From assembly GCF_902489465.1 (NCBI RefSeq), contig NZ_CABTZZ010000038.1, positions 1-17,514 on the forward strand: DNA of 17,514 nucleotides, written 5' to 3'. The notes beneath the pieces were generated by a model that made no database searches, was not told the origin of the DNA, and worked only from the letters and a program-made list of their open reading frames with translations. The DNA comes from an uncultured Varibaculum sp. (lineage in GTDB: Bacteria; Actinomycetota; Actinomycetes; Actinomycetales; Actinomycetaceae). Positions 6,536-14,647 of the stretch are shown piece after piece. Position numbers and translations under genes: made by a program. Positions within the stretch are counted from its first letter, which is position 1; every line of letters begins with the position of its first letter.

Positions 6536-7570
6536 TTAGGCACTCTTGCGTGCAATCAGGCGAGTGGCTACTTGGTTTTCAATCGCATCCCATTTTTTGC
6601 CATAGTTTTCTTTATCAAAGAAGAATTCAACGTGTTCTACCAGTCGTTCGACAGCTAAACTGGCCAGTTCCTCCCGGTCTTGTCGCACGGTGGTTAGTTC
6701 CACATAGGGTTCGGATGCAATCGGGGTGTCATCGAAACCTATCACTGCGATTTCTTCGGGAATATTTACGCCCTCTTGCCACATCCGAATCATGAATCCT
6801 TGCGCACACAGATCGTTAAAGCACATCACTGCGCGCGGCATCTCCCGTTTGCCGGTGCGAACCTGTCGTAATATCTGATCGGCAACCCGTGCCCCATCAC
6901 CGGTATTTTGCCCGCCTTGATAGATCCGCAACGAAGGACTTTCATCTGCGGTTAAACCCTGATCTGCAAGGCATTGCTTAAAGGTGGCTTCCCGCACGTG
7001 CGCATTGGTTTGATTGTCCCCCCTGATATGTACAATGTCACGAAAGCCTTGTTCCCACAGGTACTCAAAGGATTTTTTAATCCCATAGGCATCGTTAGAC
7101 ACCACCGCATCCACACTGGTGGAACCAACTTCTTGGCACAGGGTAATTAGGGGAATCACTGCCGCAATTTTTTCTAAATACTTGGCAGAAAGTTTGGTAC
7201 CTATTAGCACAATCCCCTCGCAGCGGTCTTGCATCAAGGACTCGATGCAATCCTTTTCGCTGCGCTGCCCCACACAACCGACTGCCACCAGGCGATATCC
7301 CTGTTGCTCGGCGTAGCGGTAGAGCGGATCCATTAGCGATATTTGGAACTCTTGCTCCATATAAAACACCACACCTAACAGATGGGTACGTTCCAGGCGA
7401 ATAAGGGCAGCCTGTCGATCGGGCCGGTATCCCATTTCAAATGCAGCGCGCTGAATCTCCGCACGTCGCTTATTTGAGACTCCGGGTCGTCCAGACAACG
7501 CAACAGACACCGTGGAAATAGAGGCTCCTACTTCTTTGGCCACATCGGAGATAGTTAGTTTTTGTTTCAT
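6536..7570 (-). CDS. LacI/GalR-family transcriptional regulator
   Basis: This is a 344-residue DNA-binding repressor. The N-terminal helix-turn-helix is at about 7-27 (ISDVAKEVGASISTVSVALS) with a hinge region around 48-58. A periplasmic-binding-protein-like effector domain follows, ending with the family motif FDDTPIASEPYVELTTVRQD. The effector is unknown. The downstream partner in the same direction is iolH, whose promoter contains a LacI-type palindrome at 8803-8814, so control of iolH, perhaps in response to inositol or a related polyol, is the natural inference. The ATG has no clear ribosome site. A possible -10, GATAAT (7590-7585), would give a very short leader. It is not the GntR-type IolR of corynebacteria nor the DeoR-type IolR of bacilli. 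Confidence 0.93.
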   Translation of the reverse strand: MKQKLTISDVAKEVGASISTVSVALSGRPGVSNKRRAEIQRAAFEMGYRPDRQAALIRLERTHLLGVVFYMEQEFQISLMDPLYRYAEQQGYRLVAVGCVGQRSEKDCIESLMQDRCEGIVLIGTKLSAKYLEKIAAVIPLITLCQEVGSTSVDAVVSNDAYGIKKSFEYLWEQGFRDIVHIRGDNQTNAHVREATFKQCLADQGLTADESPSLRIYQGGQNTGDGARVADQILRQVRTGKREMPRAVMCFNDLCAQGFMIRMWQEGVNIPEEIAVIGFDDTPIASEPYVELTTVRQDREELASLAVERLVEHVEFFFDKENYGKKWDAIENQVATRLIARKSA

Positions 7571-7756
7571 AGTGTTGCTTTTAGATTATCGCTAAATAAC
7601 CCTAGAAGCGGCGAATCGCAACCGCAGAATCACATTTTGACGTTGTCCGATAGCTTCCTTGAATACACATTGCTTTTATACGAATACTCGCCGGTGAATC
7701 TGACGAACTTAATCTCTTGGACTGCTATTTCCTAAGGACAGCACCTCTAAAGGATA

Positions 7757-7793
7757 GTTTTTCCGAGGACGCGAGCTGCGCCCTCGGAAAAAC
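7757..7793. terminator. Hairpin downstream of iolH
   Basis: GTTTTTCCGAGG (7757-7768) pairs with CCTCGGAAAAAC (7782-7793), plus three more pairs after one mismatch. It lies 29 nt after the iolH stop. The T-tract is inside the stem rather than after it on both strands, so it is not a textbook intrinsic terminator; it may act as a transcript 3'-end structure. The rest of 7571-7821 shows no gene, only the lacI-type upstream region. Confidence 0.45.
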
Positions 7794-7821
7794 CAATTCC
7801 TATCCATTTATCGAATAGCTA

Positions 7822-8688
7822 TTACTGTCCGAACTCGCTCTTTACCCGGGCAATCATCTTCTTGTTGATTTCGTCAGCACGGTCATGCCAACCGAATACA
7901 CACAGAGACAACACCCCATCAAACTGCATATCCCGCAGGGTGCTAAACAGCTCGTCCCAGGGAACTTCCCCCATGCCGATCTCATTGTGCTGGTGTACCC
8001 GCGCGTCAACTCCCGGAGGATTTATTACGTAGCGATTGCCATCGAAGGCCTTATGATTGAATACATCGGCGACATGTACTTCTTTGAGTAGGTCGCCAGC
8101 AGAACGCAGCATCCGTTCCACATCGCCTTTACCGTCTGAAAGGTGGAAGGTGTGGGGGGCACAGTATTCATAGCCAATCCAGGGCTTATTTACCCCGCGG
8201 ATCAGGTTGATGGCAGGATCATGTAGCTCCACGAAGTCATAGGGATGCGCCTCCATATGCAGTTGGATCCCATATTTTTCAAAATCCGGGGTAAGCTCTT
8301 CAATGGACTTGTACCACTGATGTTCGCAGCGCCGCGGGGTGTTGGGGTCGCCAGAAAACTCTGAAACAATCTCGCGTACGTCTAGCTGATCGGCAATTTC
8401 TAACAGCCTACGCCAATTACGCACCTGGGCTTGCCGTTCTTCTTCATCCACGCACGCCCAGTTAAACACCGGGTTCAAGGTGGCAATCTTAACCCCAGAC
8501 TCTTTCTGTGCCTTGTTCAGTTCGGCAACATAAGCGTCATCGGCTTTGGGGTAGTGATGCCAAAAGTGAAAATCTGCTGTGGGAGACAGTTCCACGTAAT
8601 CAAAACCTAGCTCCCGGGCTTTATGCAGGGTTTGCGAAACTGGCATGAACCAGTAATACATATTGGGGTCGAGGGCGATCTTGACCAT
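7822..8688 (-). CDS. iolH: IolH-like sugar phosphate isomerase/epimerase (TIM barrel)
   Basis: This 288-residue protein is of the xylose-isomerase-like TIM-barrel family (AP_endonuc_2). It opens with MVKIALDPNMYYW and YVELSP (31-36). It has candidate metal and active-site residues in HMEAHP (Glu146, His148), APHTFH (about 177-182), HVADVFNH (Asp208) and VHQHNEIGMGEV (His232, His234, Glu241). The stretch NPPGVDARVHQH and the overall length resemble IolH, an accessory protein of myo-inositol operons whose exact reaction is not firmly established. AAGGA lies 3 nt before the ATG, a short spacing. Its neighbours are a LacI-type regulator downstream and, past pdxST, mmsA/iolA; no other iol gene is visible. 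A different sugar-acid epimerase role is possible. Confidence 0.78.
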   Translation of the reverse strand: MVKIALDPNMYYWFMPVSQTLHKARELGFDYVELSPTADFHFWHHYPKADDAYVAELNKAQKESGVKIATLNPVFNWACVDEEERQAQVRNWRRLLEIADQLDVREIVSEFSGDPNTPRRCEHQWYKSIEELTPDFEKYGIQLHMEAHPYDFVELHDPAINLIRGVNKPWIGYEYCAPHTFHLSDGKGDVERMLRSAGDLLKEVHVADVFNHKAFDGNRYVINPPGVDARVHQHNEIGMGEVPWDELFSTLRDMQFDGVLSLCVFGWHDRADEINKKMIARVKSEFGQ

Positions 8689-8794
8689 TATTCATTCCTT
8701 CTACTTGGCGGTGACTTTATTTCGCAGGACGGTTTTCGAGGTTTCTCCTGCAGGCAGCAGCCTCTTCGCTCCGCTTATTTTATTGGGCATCCTC

Positions 8795-8823
8795 AGTTTA
8801 GCCGAAACGTTTCGCTATGTCGA
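8795..8823 (-). promoter_or_regulatory. iolH promoter with LacI-type operator in the spacer
   Basis: On the minus strand TCGACA (8823-8818) is followed by exactly 17 nt and TAAACT (8800-8795), a good -35/-10 pair. The spacer holds the perfect 12-bp palindrome CGAAACGTTTCG (8803-8814), typical of LacI/GalR operators with a central CG. A repressor bound there would block RNA polymerase directly. The predicted start near 8788 leaves a leader of about 100 nt before iolH. Confidence 0.7.
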
Positions 8824-8845
8824 GACTTTCCCAAGTTTTCCCGTT

Positions 8846-8871
8846 GCAGACTTTGCAGCACCAAAGTCTGC
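8846..8871. repeat. Perfect 10-bp inverted repeat in the iolH-pdxS intergenic region
   Basis: GCAGACTTTG (8846-8855) and CAAAGTCTGC (8862-8871) are separated by CAGCAC. It lies upstream of both divergent genes, so it is more likely a protein-binding site or an unrelated hairpin than a terminator. Function unknown. Confidence 0.55.
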
Positions 8872-8881
8872 CTACCTTTAT

Positions 8882-8895
8882 TTAACGCGCGTTAA
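8882..8895. promoter_or_regulatory. 14-bp perfect palindrome TTAACGCGCGTTAA
   Basis: This uninterrupted dyad lies about 200 nt before pdxS and about 60 nt upstream of the iolH -35 box. It looks like a regulator operator. It differs from the LacI-type site, so a second regulator may act here. The rest of 8896-9097 holds no gene; I found no convincing -35/-10 pair for pdxS. Confidence 0.45.
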
Positions 8896-9097
8896 GTTAG
8901 GCTGTCAAGGGTGCTGCTATTTTTATTTTTCTCGCGTGAAGTAGCGCCTCCGATCTACTCTTGTTCGCTAGATGCGTGTTTGCCCAAAAAAATACCTATT
9001 TCCCTAGGTTAGTTTGTAAAGTAGATGCATAGAGGGCAAAATGCGTCGCCTAGCGCCGCCAACCCACAAGGTCAGACACAGAAAGAAGGAACGGAAA

Positions 9098-10012
9098 ATG
9101 GAAACCGGCAACGCTTCCAGCGTCCAGGAATCAAACGACCCGAAAGAACGGGTGGCACTCAATCGTCAACTGGCGCAAATGCTAAAGGGCGGCGTGATTA
9201 TGGACGTCACCACCCCGGAGCAGGCAAGGATCGCAGAGGATGCGGGGGCGGCAGCGGTAATGGCGCTAGAACGCATTCCTGCAGATATCCGTGCCGCCGG
9301 CGGTGTTTCCCGGATGAGCGACCCGGCAATGATCAAGGGAATTCAAGAAGCAGTTTCTATCCCGGTAATGGCGAAATGCCGCATCGGACATTTTGTAGAA
9401 GCACAACTGCTTGAGGCTATCGAAATCGACTATATCGATGAATCCGAAGTACTCTCCCCTGCCGACGATATCTACCATATTGATAAAACCCAGTTCAAAG
9501 TACCTTTCGTATGCGGGGCACGTAACCTGGGTGAAGCGCTACGCCGTATTGGTGAGGGCGCGACCATGATCCGCACCAAGGGCGAGCCGGGAACCGGTGA
9601 CGTTGTGCAGGCAGTTACCCATATGCGCGAGATGAACGCTGAAATTCGGCGGATTTCCAGCCTGCGCGAAGACGAACTTTTCGAAGCCGCCAAGCAGCTA
9701 GAAGTACCGCTATCACTACTAAAAGAAGTACACGATTCCTCGCGCCTACCGGTAGTAAACTTTGCCGCAGGCGGAGTGGCCACCCCAGCCGATGCGGCTT
9801 TGATGATGCAGCTGGGTGCCGAGGGCGTGTTCGTAGGCTCCGGTATTTTCAAGTCCGGCAATCCCGCCAAACGCGCTAATGCCATTGTCAAAGCAGTCAC
9901 CAACTTTAAGGATGCAAAACTGATTGCGCAGTTGTCCGAAAACTTAGGAGAAGCCATGGTGGGGATTAACGAAAGCGAAATCGACCTGCTAATGGCAGAG
10001 CGCGGAAAGTAA
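9098..10012 (+). CDS. pdxS: Pyridoxal 5'-phosphate synthase, synthase subunit PdxS
   Basis: This 304-residue TIM barrel makes PLP from ribose 5-phosphate, glyceraldehyde 3-phosphate and ammonia delivered by PdxT (DXP-independent vitamin B6 pathway, cytosolic, dodecameric in known members). Key residues are visible: Asp36 in VIMDVTTPEQA, Lys93 in MAKCRIGHF and Lys161 in IRTKGEPGTGD, the two lysines that carry the intermediates. The phosphate-binding GVFVGSGIFKS is near the end. The start is ATG 9098, with AGGA 7 nt upstream. An in-frame ATG at 9041 would add a basic tail without a ribosome site and is not favoured. pdxT follows after 30 nt and is probably co-transcribed. Confidence 0.97.
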   Translation: METGNASSVQESNDPKERVALNRQLAQMLKGGVIMDVTTPEQARIAEDAGAAAVMALERIPADIRAAGGVSRMSDPAMIKGIQEAVSIPVMAKCRIGHFVEAQLLEAIEIDYIDESEVLSPADDIYHIDKTQFKVPFVCGARNLGEALRRIGEGATMIRTKGEPGTGDVVQAVTHMREMNAEIRRISSLREDELFEAAKQLEVPLSLLKEVHDSSRLPVVNFAAGGVATPADAALMMQLGAEGVFVGSGIFKSGNPAKRANAIVKAVTNFKDAKLIAQLSENLGEAMVGINESEIDLLMAERGK

Positions 10013-10042
10013 GTCCCTGCAACAGAAACGGGAAAAAACTAA

Positions 10043-10612
10043 ATGGAGAAAGTTGGCGTACTCGCAGTTCAAGGGGCCTTCATCGAGCATGAACAGTGTT
10101 TAGAAAAACTAGGGGCTCAGGTATTTGAACTGCGCGAGGCCGCAGACCTAAAAACCGGTTTTAACCGCCTGGTATTGCCGGGTGGCGAATCCACGGTGCA
10201 ATCAAAACTCCTAATTGAACTGGGAATGGCGGAACGGCTCCGAGACATGATTAAAGCCGGGATGCCGGTGCTCGGTACCTGCGCCGGATTAATCTTGCTG
10301 TCCAAGCGGATTATGGGTAAGCGCAGCGTGGATCGCACCGCACTCGGCACCTTGGACGTAACCGTGGAACGTAATGCTTATGGACGCCAGCTTGGTTCCT
10401 TTAATACCCGGGCTAACTTTGCGGGGATGGACGATCTACCAATGACCTTCATTCGCGCTCCGCGCATTAGCGAGATCGGCCCGGGAGTAGAAGAACTTGG
10501 ACGAGTAGATGGGCTAATTGTGGGGGCGCGAGCCGCCAATCAAATCGGGGTTACTTTTCACCCCGAACTGACCGGCGACCCGCACCTACATCAAATGTTC
10601 TTGAACCTTTAG
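10043..10612 (+). CDS. pdxT: Pyridoxal 5'-phosphate synthase, glutaminase subunit PdxT
   Basis: This 189-residue class I glutamine amidotransferase releases ammonia from glutamine and channels it to PdxS. The motif LPGGEST (45-51) is diagnostic for the family. The catalytic triad is Cys80 in GTCAGL, with His173 and Glu175 in FHPEL. Length is normal. It sits 30 nt after pdxS, in the usual order. The site before the ATG (GGGAAAAAACTAA) is a weak ribosome-binding site. Only 12 nt separate its stop from the end of the convergent mmsA, so there is little room for a terminator and the two transcripts probably overlap. Confidence 0.96.
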   Translation: MEKVGVLAVQGAFIEHEQCLEKLGAQVFELREAADLKTGFNRLVLPGGESTVQSKLLIELGMAERLRDMIKAGMPVLGTCAGLILLSKRIMGKRSVDRTALGTLDVTVERNAYGRQLGSFNTRANFAGMDDLPMTFIRAPRISEIGPGVEELGRVDGLIVGARAANQIGVTFHPELTGDPHLHQMFLNL

Positions 10613-10624
10613 TTCCGGCTACTC

Positions 10625-12127
10625 TTAGCCTTCTTCGCGCTGGAAGCTCATCGTGGCTTCATAGTGTCCGGACTCGCTCGGCCAACGGGTAGTAATCGCC
10701 TTGGCCTTGGTGTAGAACTTCACGCCCTCAGGACCGTGGATATGAGTATCACCAAGCAGGGAGTCTTTCCAGCCACCGAAGGAGTAGTAGGCAACCGGGG
10801 TCGGGATCGGGACGTTGACGCCCACCATTCCGGCCTCAGCCTCAAGAGTAAACTTGCGCGCTACTCCGCCGTCATTGGTGAAGATGGCAGAGCCATTGCC
10901 GAAGGGCGAAGAGTTAACGATTTCTATGGCTTCTTCATAGCTATCGGCGCGGGTAATTACCAGCACCGGTCCGAAGATTTCCTCGTAATATGCGGGCGCA
11001 TCCTTGGGGCAGTTATCGATAATGGTCGGCCCTACGAAGTAACCGTTCGGGTAGCCCTCCGGTCGGAAGCCGCGACCATCACGCACGATGGTTGCCCCGC
11101 GTTCCTCAGCATCAGTAATGAGCCCTTCGATACGCTCCTGAGCCTTCTTGTCAATCACCGGCCCCATCTCGCAGCCCTGGGCCATGCCCTGATCTACATG
11201 GATCTGATCGGCGTGAGCTTTAACTTTCTCGGCCAGTTTTTCCCCAGCGCTGCCCACCGCGACTACCACCGGTAGCGCCATGCAGCGTTCACCAGCTGCT
11301 CCGAAAGCAGCAGCCGAAATATGTTTGGCAGCAAAATCAATATCCGCATCCGGCATTACGATAGCGTGGTTGTTTGCCCCGCCCAGCGCCTGAACCCGTT
11401 TTCCATGAGCAACCCCGGTGTCCTGCACGATATGAGCAACTGGAGTGGATCCCACAAACGAAATCGCGTCAATTCCGGGGTGTTCCAAAATCGAGGTAAC
11501 TAGGTTTCGGTTTCCAGTCAATACCTGATAAATACCGTCCGGTAGTCCCGCTTGTTTGTATAGTTCGCCGGTCAAGAGGGCAGCGGAAGGAGTGGAGGAG
11601 GCAGGCTTAATAATAATAGCGTTACCAGTAGCGATAGCTAGAGGGTGCATCCACATGGGTACCATTGCCGGGAAGTTGAACGGGCAGATACCCGCTACTA
11701 CTCCCACCGGTTGCCGCACGGTGAAGATATCAACGCCAGTAGAAATCTGGTAGGAATGTTCGCCCTTCATATTGGCGTTAATTCCACAGGCATAATCTAG
11801 GGTTTCCCGACCGCGCTGGATTTCTCCGATCGCATCCGAGTAATTCTTGCCGTGTTCCTGCACGATAAGCCTTGCCATCTTGTCCTGGTTTTCCAAAACC
11901 AGGTGGCGCATCTTGAACATAATGTCCACGCGTTTGGCTAGTGAGAGTTTTGCCCACTCTTTTTGCGCTTTTTTAGCAGTTTCTACTGCTTGATCCAGAT
12001 CTTCACTTGATGCGCAGGGAACAGTAGCTACTACTTCACCTAGCGCCGGATCTTCGATTTCAATTTCTCCGGCCGGTTTACCCTGCGCATATTCACCGTT
12101 AATCCAGTGCTGCAGCTGTTTTACCAT
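10625..12127 (-). CDS. mmsA: CoA-acylating (methyl)malonate-semialdehyde dehydrogenase
   Basis: This 500-residue NAD-dependent aldehyde dehydrogenase is of the MmsA/IolA branch. It converts methylmalonate semialdehyde to propionyl-CoA (valine breakdown) or malonate semialdehyde to acetyl-CoA (last step of inositol breakdown). The family signatures are CPFNFPAMVPMWM (148-160), IIIKPASSTP, SFVGSTPVA, GKRVQALGGANNH (242-254) and the catalytic Cys282 in GERCMAL. EEIFGPVL is near 384. AAGGAG lies 9 nt before the ATG. With an IolH-like gene and a LacI-type regulator nearby, the IolA role is attractive but unproven; no valine or other inositol gene is in the window. Confidence 0.93.
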   Translation of the reverse strand: MVKQLQHWINGEYAQGKPAGEIEIEDPALGEVVATVPCASSEDLDQAVETAKKAQKEWAKLSLAKRVDIMFKMRHLVLENQDKMARLIVQEHGKNYSDAIGEIQRGRETLDYACGINANMKGEHSYQISTGVDIFTVRQPVGVVAGICPFNFPAMVPMWMHPLAIATGNAIIIKPASSTPSAALLTGELYKQAGLPDGIYQVLTGNRNLVTSILEHPGIDAISFVGSTPVAHIVQDTGVAHGKRVQALGGANNHAIVMPDADIDFAAKHISAAAFGAAGERCMALPVVVAVGSAGEKLAEKVKAHADQIHVDQGMAQGCEMGPVIDKKAQERIEGLITDAEERGATIVRDGRGFRPEGYPNGYFVGPTIIDNCPKDAPAYYEEIFGPVLVITRADSYEEAIEIVNSSPFGNGSAIFTNDGGVARKFTLEAEAGMVGVNVPIPTPVAYYSFGGWKDSLLGDTHIHGPEGVKFYTKAKAITTRWPSESGHYEATMSFQREEG

Positions 12128-12436
12128 TGTCAGTATCTCCTTCGATTTCCGCTGACCTTATCACCGGTCATACCTAAGTTATTAGCATTACCGTGACTGG
12201 CTTAATTGTCCTTACAAAGTCTACTCTAATCGACTTAAGTCCCAGACACAACCGCTCGGGTTACTTAGCCCTTGCTCGCTATGGAGAAACCTACAGAACC
12301 ACTCCAAAACGTTAACAGCAGGTTTAGGCACTCTACCCTTTTAATTAGGGATCGGAATTAGAGGAGGCAGCGCAGAATCGCGCAACCCCCTCCCCGTTTT
12401 AGGGGCTCGCCCTCAAAATACAGTTAGGCTTATAAC
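12128..12436. other. Intergenic region between divergent mmsA and amidase genes
   Basis: This stretch of about 310 nt has no gene I can support. It holds a small dyad CCCC-GTTTTA-GGGG (12391-12404), a loose AAACCT/AGGTTT pair around 12290-12328 and a TTATAA (12430-12435) directly before the amidase GTG. Neither promoter can be assigned with confidence. Confidence 0.5.
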
Positions 12437-13321
12437 GTGTTCCAAAAATTCCCCTACTCCCTGCCAAAGATGTACCGGTTCGGCATTACCGTAATGGCAA
12501 TCAGCCTGTTGTCCCTAAGTGCTTGCAGTCCCGCAACCGACCACCACGATTTCTCTGCAAACAACAAAACCGCTAGCAGCTCCACTCCTAACGCTACAGC
12601 TAAGGATTCCCCTACTCCGGCTTCCCCTTCCACCTCGCCCTCGTCCCTCAGTCCAGAACCTAAAAAGATACTGGCAGGAAAAACTATCGTAATAGATCCC
12701 GGTCACTCTAACGGGCAACATTTAACCAATAAAGTCCCTGATGGACGCGGAGGGAGCAAAATATGTAATACCTCTGGAACTGCGACCAACAACGGATACC
12801 CTGAACATACCGCCAACTGGAAAGTTGCCCTGATTTTACAGGCTGAGCTGCAAGAAAAAGGGGCAAGTGTTCATCTGACCAAAACAGATGACCATGCGGA
12901 TAAGGTATGTGTCGATCGACGCGGACAAATCCCGAACGAAAAACAAGCCGATGCGTTCCTATCTATCCACGCCAATGGTTCCCAATCACCAGTCCCTCAC
13001 GGATTCTTTGTCATGGTTGCGAGCCCGCCCTTAAACTCTGCCCAAGGTGAACCGTCAAAACGCCTGGCGCGCGCCGTATCCTCGGGATTACAAGCGGCAG
13101 GGCTTAGCCCTTCAACTATTTATGGTTCCACGCCCCTGCCTCGTTCCGACCTCGCAACCCTAAATTTTGCGAAAATACCAGCAGTAATGGTGGAGCTTGG
13201 GGAAATGAGGAACCCGCAAGATGCTCAAAGATTATCCAGCCCTCAAGGGCAACAACAGTACGCTTCCGGTTTAGCAAAAGGACTCATTAGTTTCCTTTCC
13301 GCCAGCTCCGGCAATAACTAA
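12437..13321 (+). CDS. Lipoprotein N-acetylmuramoyl-L-alanine amidase (Amidase_3)
   Basis: This is a zinc-dependent wall hydrolase that cuts the bond between N-acetylmuramic acid and L-alanine. The N-terminus is a lipoprotein signal with lipobox LSAC (Cys30), then a Ser/Thr/Pro-rich linker (about 38-75), so the enzyme is probably tethered outside the membrane. The Amidase_3 domain runs from about 82 to 288. Zinc ligands are His90 in IDPGHS, Glu123 in PEHTANW and His178 in SIHANG; the catalytic Glu253 is in VELGEMRN. It resembles the mycobacterial Rv3717-type amidases. The GTG start at 12437 lacks a ribosome site. ATG 12470 is an alternative that would still leave a short lipoprotein signal. 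Confidence 0.9.
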   Translation: MFQKFPYSLPKMYRFGITVMAISLLSLSACSPATDHHDFSANNKTASSSTPNATAKDSPTPASPSTSPSSLSPEPKKILAGKTIVIDPGHSNGQHLTNKVPDGRGGSKICNTSGTATNNGYPEHTANWKVALILQAELQEKGASVHLTKTDDHADKVCVDRRGQIPNEKQADAFLSIHANGSQSPVPHGFFVMVASPPLNSAQGEPSKRLARAVSSGLQAAGLSPSTIYGSTPLPRSDLATLNFAKIPAVMVELGEMRNPQDAQRLSSPQGQQQYASGLAKGLISFLSASSGNN

Positions 13322-13390
13322 CGCAGCAGCTAGCAGCTGTCAGCAAAAAGAGCCCTCGCCCTCAACTCGTATGCCTACCCAAAATCAACA

Positions 13391-14641
13391 TTAAACCCCC
13401 AAACACCCCAAAGGAATCACCGCAATCCCATCTTTTCGCATATAGGCTTGTTTTCCACCATACAAGACAGCGGCAGCTCGCATTTTTTGACCGACACGCT
13501 TACGCAACCATAGCAAATGCTTAACATCATGGTCGCTGACCCGATTCGCGGTTTTGACTTCCAAGGCAACTATTGCCCCTCCTCGTCCTTGCAAAACCAA
13601 ATCGACCTCATGTTCACCTGCGCGAGTACGGAAATGCCCTACCGTAGCTTCTAGAGCTTGAGCAAAGACCCTAACGCATAGCACAGCCAAAGATTCAAAC
13701 AGGGCACCGTACATATTAGCCCCGGCAGGAGTCAGTAAATCCTGAGACTCTAAATCCAAGAGGCGAGCCGCAAATCCAGGATCAACCAGATGATGCTTGG
13801 GGCTACTGGTCAAGCGTTTCCACCCCGAACCCAAAGGCTGCCAAGCTTCCAGAGGCTCCAAAATCCACAGTTTGGTTAAGAAATCACGATAGGTGCGGGT
13901 AGTTTCGGAACTGGGTTTATCCCCCTCCCCGGCAGTCGCCCCTTCTAATATCTGCGCATAGGACGCGGTAGTCGCGGTAGCCTGCGCATAAGAACGCAAC
14001 CAAGCTCGCAATGTGTGCGGAGTGCGGGTGAAATATCCTTGAGCAAAGATATCTTTATCCATCAAGTCACGCAGATAGGAATCTACCGCCAAGCGCAAAG
14101 CGCGCCCAGTTAATTGTTGAAATCCGGGCAACCCGGTTTGACAGATAGCATCAGCATAATCAGAGGCAGTTAAGTCACTGCTACCGGTTACCGCTTCTTC
14201 ACCGGCAAATAGACCACGCAAACTAACGGTGGGGGTAGCAATTCCTCGTTCGGAAAGGGTTAAGGGTCGCATTCTTAAAGTGATGATCCTGCCCGCTCCC
14301 GAATGGGTTTGCACCCCGGGTTTAGGGCTGGCGGAACCGGTTAGCAGAAAACTTTCGGGAGGTGCCCCATTATCAACCGCGCGGCGAACGGTATCCCAAG
14401 TTTCTGGCAATAGTTGCCATTCATCCAGGAGAACTGGTGGTGGTTGTTGTAGGAAAAGACGCGGGTCTGCTTGCAAGATAGTGCGAGTATCGACTTGATC
14501 TAACTGGTAGGTGGTGCGAGCGAGTCGCTGGGCGGTCTCCGTTTTCCCCACTCCTTTAGCTCCTGCTATACACAGTGCAGGCAATTGAGGAAACACTTGG
14601 GCAATCTCATAGTCAATTACGCGTTTTAAGTAGTCAGACAT
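13391..14641 (-). CDS. AAA_14/DUF4143-type ATPase
   Basis: This 416-residue P-loop ATPase belongs to the widespread, poorly understood AAA_14 plus DUF4143 group. Walker A is GAKGVGKT (27-34). The Walker B-like LLDEWQ (71-76) has the DEWQ form typical of the group, and LLTGSAS (99-105) is the sensor-1-like strand. The C-terminal DUF4143 region includes ESLAVLCVRVFAQ and a PD-(D/E)XK-like core with Asp347 in HEVDLVL and Glu361-Val-Lys363 in LEVK, so weak nuclease-fold ancestry is visible. The cellular role is not known. It stands alone between an amidase and tadA. The ATG (14641) has no ribosome site, but a -10 box lies 6 nt upstream, which points to a leaderless message. Confidence 0.9.
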   Translation of the reverse strand: MSDYLKRVIDYEIAQVFPQLPALCIAGAKGVGKTETAQRLARTTYQLDQVDTRTILQADPRLFLQQPPPVLLDEWQLLPETWDTVRRAVDNGAPPESFLLTGSASPKPGVQTHSGAGRIITLRMRPLTLSERGIATPTVSLRGLFAGEEAVTGSSDLTASDYADAICQTGLPGFQQLTGRALRLAVDSYLRDLMDKDIFAQGYFTRTPHTLRAWLRSYAQATATTASYAQILEGATAGEGDKPSSETTRTYRDFLTKLWILEPLEAWQPLGSGWKRLTSSPKHHLVDPGFAARLLDLESQDLLTPAGANMYGALFESLAVLCVRVFAQALEATVGHFRTRAGEHEVDLVLQGRGGAIVALEVKTANRVSDHDVKHLLWLRKRVGQKMRAAAVLYGGKQAYMRKDGIAVIPLGCLGV

Positions 14642-14647
14642 GTTTTT

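Noticed and set aside
7757..7793. iolH-downstream hairpin as a canonical intrinsic terminator
   Set aside because: The T and A tracts are inside the stem and no T-run follows on either strand; kept only as a hairpin of modest confidence.
8623..8944. Two overlapping plus-strand frames of about 90 residues
   Set aside because: They begin inside the antisense of iolH and cross the promoter, operator and dyads of the intergenic region; composition is not protein-like.
9041..9097. Earlier in-frame ATG extending PdxS by 19 residues
   Set aside because: No ribosome site precedes it, the added tail is basic and unlike PdxS N-termini, and ATG 9098 has a well-placed AGGA.
12310..12320. AAAACGTTAAC as a second LacI-type operator upstream of mmsA
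   Set aside because: Only the central six bases are symmetrical and it lies about 180 nt from the mmsA start, so it is no better than chance.
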